Source: CAYHGV01 sp964356135 (GTDB lineage: Bacteria > Hydrothermota > Tepidihabitantia > CAYHGV01). From it: a DNA stretch of 50,498 nucleotides. Below, in pieces: positions 48,521 through 50,498 of this stretch; position 1 is the stretch's first letter, and every line of letters starts with the position of its first letter. The stretch is from the NCBI GenBank assembly GCA_964356135.1, contig CAYHGV010000003.1:1-50498 (forward strand). Direction: 5' to 3'. The position numbers and the translations under genes are program-made. The notes beneath the pieces were generated by a model, which had not been told where the DNA came from, ran no database searches, and worked only from the letters and a program-made list of their open reading frames with translations.

Positions 48521-50080
48521 ATGAGATTTAAATCGCTGATTCCGATAACAATTCTTAACCTCTGGTTCGTCTCCAGTTCTTATGCCATATACGGCCACAT
48601 CACCCACGACACCACTTGGTCGGACACGGTCTTCGTCACCGGCGATGTGGTGGTGGATTCGGGGGTAAAATTGACGGTCTTGCCTGGAACCGTCGTAAAT
48701 TTACTGACGGATTCATCATGTTGGGATGCTGGGAATGGCTGGGGTGGGCTTTGTGATATCGTTTTTTATAAATCACGAGTTGAAATGGTTGGTAATAAAG
48801 AGGATAGCATTGTGTTTAAAGGTACCGCAGATACCGTTGGCGCAAGGCCATATTTTTATAATTGGGGGGAAATAAGATTGATAGCTGTTATTTGTTCACT
48901 TGCTTTTTTAAATGTGAAAGGTGCGGGGTGCTGTCTTAACATCAAAGATGCTGACCTTGTAGTGGAAAACAGTTCGTTTTCTTCCTGCCAGAATTCTTGT
49001 TTTTCTACGATGGCGTCGGACATTAAAGTAAAAAATAGTTCATTTACTTCTCGCCACTTCGGGATTTTCGCAACTAAAGGGAAATTGAACATCCAGAACT
49101 GTAGAATATTTAATATTCAAGGTTGGGATGATAACGATAGTTATGCGCTCGGAATTGAGTGTTATGATGTAACAACAGCATTCATCTGGAGAAACGAAAT
49201 TGATTCATGCGTTGGTGGGTGGAGTAGAGTTTACGGCCCGGGCATTGGAATATCTTGTATAAATTGCGATTCATTGATTATCGGCGAGAATAAAATTTCA
49301 AATTGTATTGGGGGTGATGGTAGATTGGACCATGGTGATCCGGGAAGTGGTGGGAGTCCAGGTTTTGGGATTAGCATTGAGTCGTGTAATGCAATAATAT
49401 CAGATAATGCTATATATGCTTGTGTTGGTGGACAAGGGTCGCATGATGGCCAAGGAATTGGAGCTTTTTTTAAAAGTTGTTCTTCAATTATGCTAAGTAA
49501 TAATCGGATATCAGATAATTCTTCCATTGGGGTTGAGGTAGTCGATAGTAAGGTTGTTATTGGAGGTTATCCAGACAAGCAGAATGATATTTATAATAAT
49601 TCAAGGTTTAATTTAATGAACCAGAGTCCTAATGATATCATCGCTACCTACAACTGGTGGGGGACAACCGACCGGGATACAATTGAAAAGTATATCTTTG
49701 ATAAAGCAGATTCGAGCGCCTTAGGCAGGGTGATTTACGACCCCTGGGCGGATAAGCCGCTGGCAATTGAGGAGCAAAAGAATAAAGTTGAGCCGGTTAG
49801 AAGTAACTATCTTCAAATTTCTCCCAATCCCTTCAGCCGAACGACTGAAATTAGTAGCGAGTATTCAGGAGCGAGGAGTGAGGGGAACACCTTAAAGATT
49901 TATGACATAGCGGGCAAGCTGGTTAAATCTTTTTATTTAAGCAGTCACCAATCACCATTTACCACTCTGGCGTGGGATGGAAAGGACGATGCGGGCAAAA
50001 GGCTTCCTGCTGGGGTCTATTTCTGCGAATTGAATGCCGGAACGACTAAGGTAACCAAAAAACTGGTGCTGGTGCGATGA
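48521..50080 (+). CDS. secreted right-handed beta-helix protein with type IX-like sorting domain
   Basis: 519 residues from ATG 48521, which gives a proper signal peptide (about 1-22, ending SSYA). An N-terminal segment with TWSDTVFVTGDVVVDSGVKL and LTVLPGTVV is typical of beta-helix caps. Repeats of the form LVVENSSFSSCQNSCF, KVKNSSFTSRHFGIFA and LNIQNCRIFNIQGW then build a right-handed helix of about 15 turns, as in pectate-lyase-like and NosD-type proteins. The last 85 residues are a sorting domain: ISPNPFSRTTEISSEY, LKIYDIAGKLVKSF, AWDGKDDAGKRLPAG and VYFCELNAG. It may bind or cleave a polysaccharide; no catalytic residues can be assigned. It overlaps the next gene by four bases. Confidence 0.82.
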   Translation: MRFKSLIPITILNLWFVSSSYAIYGHITHDTTWSDTVFVTGDVVVDSGVKLTVLPGTVVNLLTDSSCWDAGNGWGGLCDIVFYKSRVEMVGNKEDSIVFKGTADTVGARPYFYNWGEIRLIAVICSLAFLNVKGAGCCLNIKDADLVVENSSFSSCQNSCFSTMASDIKVKNSSFTSRHFGIFATKGKLNIQNCRIFNIQGWDDNDSYALGIECYDVTTAFIWRNEIDSCVGGWSRVYGPGIGISCINCDSLIIGENKISNCIGGDGRLDHGDPGSGGSPGFGISIESCNAIISDNAIYACVGGQGSHDGQGIGAFFKSCSSIMLSNNRISDNSSIGVEVVDSKVVIGGYPDKQNDIYNNSRFNLMNQSPNDIIATYNWWGTTDRDTIEKYIFDKADSSALGRVIYDPWADKPLAIEEQKNKVEPVRSNYLQISPNPFSRTTEISSEYSGARSEGNTLKIYDIAGKLVKSFYLSSHQSPFTTLAWDGKDDAGKRLPAGVYFCELNAGTTKVTKKLVLVR

Positions 50081-50322
50081 TTGAAATCAAGACCTATTCC
50101 GGTTATAAAGGCGAAGAGAGGCCGAAGTCGATTATCATTGACGGCGAAGAACATCTGGTTGAGAGCGTCGTTCGAAAGGAAGTGATTGAGGATTTCAAGA
50201 CCCGCCAGCGGCAAACCGTCTTCTGGTGTGAGGTAAATAGAGAGTTTTTAAAGATTACCCACCGTGCTTCGGGTGAGTGGGAAGTGGCGTTTCTGCCCCC
50301 GGAAAGGAAAAATGAAAGGTAA
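50077..50322 (+). CDS. small conserved-looking protein of unknown function
   Basis: 81 residues. It has a compact beta pattern (IEIKTYSGYKGEERPKSIII, then EHLVESVVRKEVIED and QRQTVFWCEVNREFLKITH) that could be an SH3-like or small barrel fold, rich in charged residues and soluble. I do not recognise a family. It is coupled by ATGA to the beta-helix protein and overlaps the polX start by 11 bases, so it is likely translated with polX; a DNA-linked role is a guess. Confidence 0.6.
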   Translation: MIEIKTYSGYKGEERPKSIIIDGEEHLVESVVRKEVIEDFKTRQRQTVFWCEVNREFLKITHRASGEWEVAFLPPERKNER

Positions 50323-50498
50323 AGAGAAGAGTATCGAGCTGGCGGAGATGTTTGACCGGATCGCCGATGCGTTGGAGTATAAGGGCGAGATGGCATTCAA
50401 GATCATTGCCTACCGGAAGGCGGCACGGACGCTGGAAGAGCTGACCGATGATATTGAGGTGTTAGCCAAAGAAGGGAAACTGAGAACAATTCCCGGCG
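50312..50498 (+). CDS. polX: DNA polymerase X family protein, N-terminal fragment (cut by window end)
   Basis: 62 residues are visible. The start, ELAEMFDRIADALEYKGEM, followed by FKIIAYRKAARTLEELTDD and KEGKLRTIPG, matches the N-terminal 8-kDa and helix-hairpin-helix domain of bacterial PolX (family X polymerase with a PHP exonuclease, about 570 residues in full), a gap-filling DNA repair enzyme. The polymerase and PHP domains lie beyond the window. Confidence 0.8.
   Translation, partial: MKGKEKSIELAEMFDRIADALEYKGEMAFKIIAYRKAARTLEELTDDIEVLAKEGKLRTIPG

Noticed and set aside
1..50498. tRNA, rRNA, CRISPR array or transposase
   Set aside because: I found no cloverleaf with a T-loop GGTTCGA-type core, no rRNA segments, no regularly spaced repeats and no transposase or integrase frame.

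Overview
The window reads as chromosomal DNA of a free-living, diderm (Gram-negative type) bacterium outside the well-studied phyla. A lipid A gene (lpxB) and several lipoproteins point to an outer membrane. Three large secreted proteins end in the NPF...YDxxGRxVxxL...WDGxDxxGxxxxxGxYxxRL type of C-terminal sorting domain seen in the FCB group and in candidate phyla such as WOR-3 (Stahlbacteria). Other clues are a K+-independent-type H+-pyrophosphatase, zinc-binding forms of S4, L36 and Adk, and intergenic spaces stuffed with short palindromic repeats. My best guess is a WOR-3-like or FCB-associated candidate phylum, held with modest confidence because no rRNA is present. There is no tRNA, rRNA, CRISPR array or transposase.

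Layout. 320-3179: a sensor kinase, an Rcp1-like receiver and a receiver-kinase hybrid, joined by ATGA overlaps. 3306-5049: a lipoprotein and a saccharopine/lysine dehydrogenase-like oxidoreductase. 5526-11064: an AT-richer run of exported proteins (NTF2-like protein, archaemetzincin-like protease, TPR protein, and a large NHL-repeat surface protein broken by a frameshift). 11154-12878 (minus): an IspH-UbiA fusion. 13175-16891: DUF1646 transporter, VanZ-like protein, HisS and a nucleotide-sugar epimerase. 16923-20210: a large single-chain restriction-modification protein. 20239-22111: a methyltransferase and an MFS carrier. 22114-24642 (minus): a repeat-built secreted protein. 25010-29908: two lipoproteins (FGE-like and M23-like), HppA and a glutamine amidotransferase. 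30058-38041: a ribosomal operon from rplF to rplQ that includes secY, adk, map, infA and rpoA. 38087-42899: panD, a nucleotidyltransferase, a LytR_C protein, rsfS, argS, a PTS EIIA and a zinc-ribbon protein. 42937-45632: a divergent diguanylate cyclase and MFS pair. 45961-46543: a MazEF-like toxin-antitoxin pair. 46709-48249: a small lipoprotein and lpxB converging on a terminator. 48521-50498: a beta-helix secreted protein, a small unknown protein and the start of polX.

Two things run through the whole window. First, promoters look like ordinary TTGACA / TATAAT sites, and in at least six genes the -10 box ends only 5-8 nt before the start codon, so these mRNAs are probably leaderless; other genes have clear AGGAGG ribosome binding sites. 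Second, almost every intergenic space holds members of several small palindrome families, the clearest being a 21-nt TCCGCCA-N7-TGGCGGA hairpin found five times (four perfect copies). The most unusual protein is the IspH-UbiA fusion, which joins the enzyme that makes the C5 isoprenoid units to a membrane prenyltransferase.
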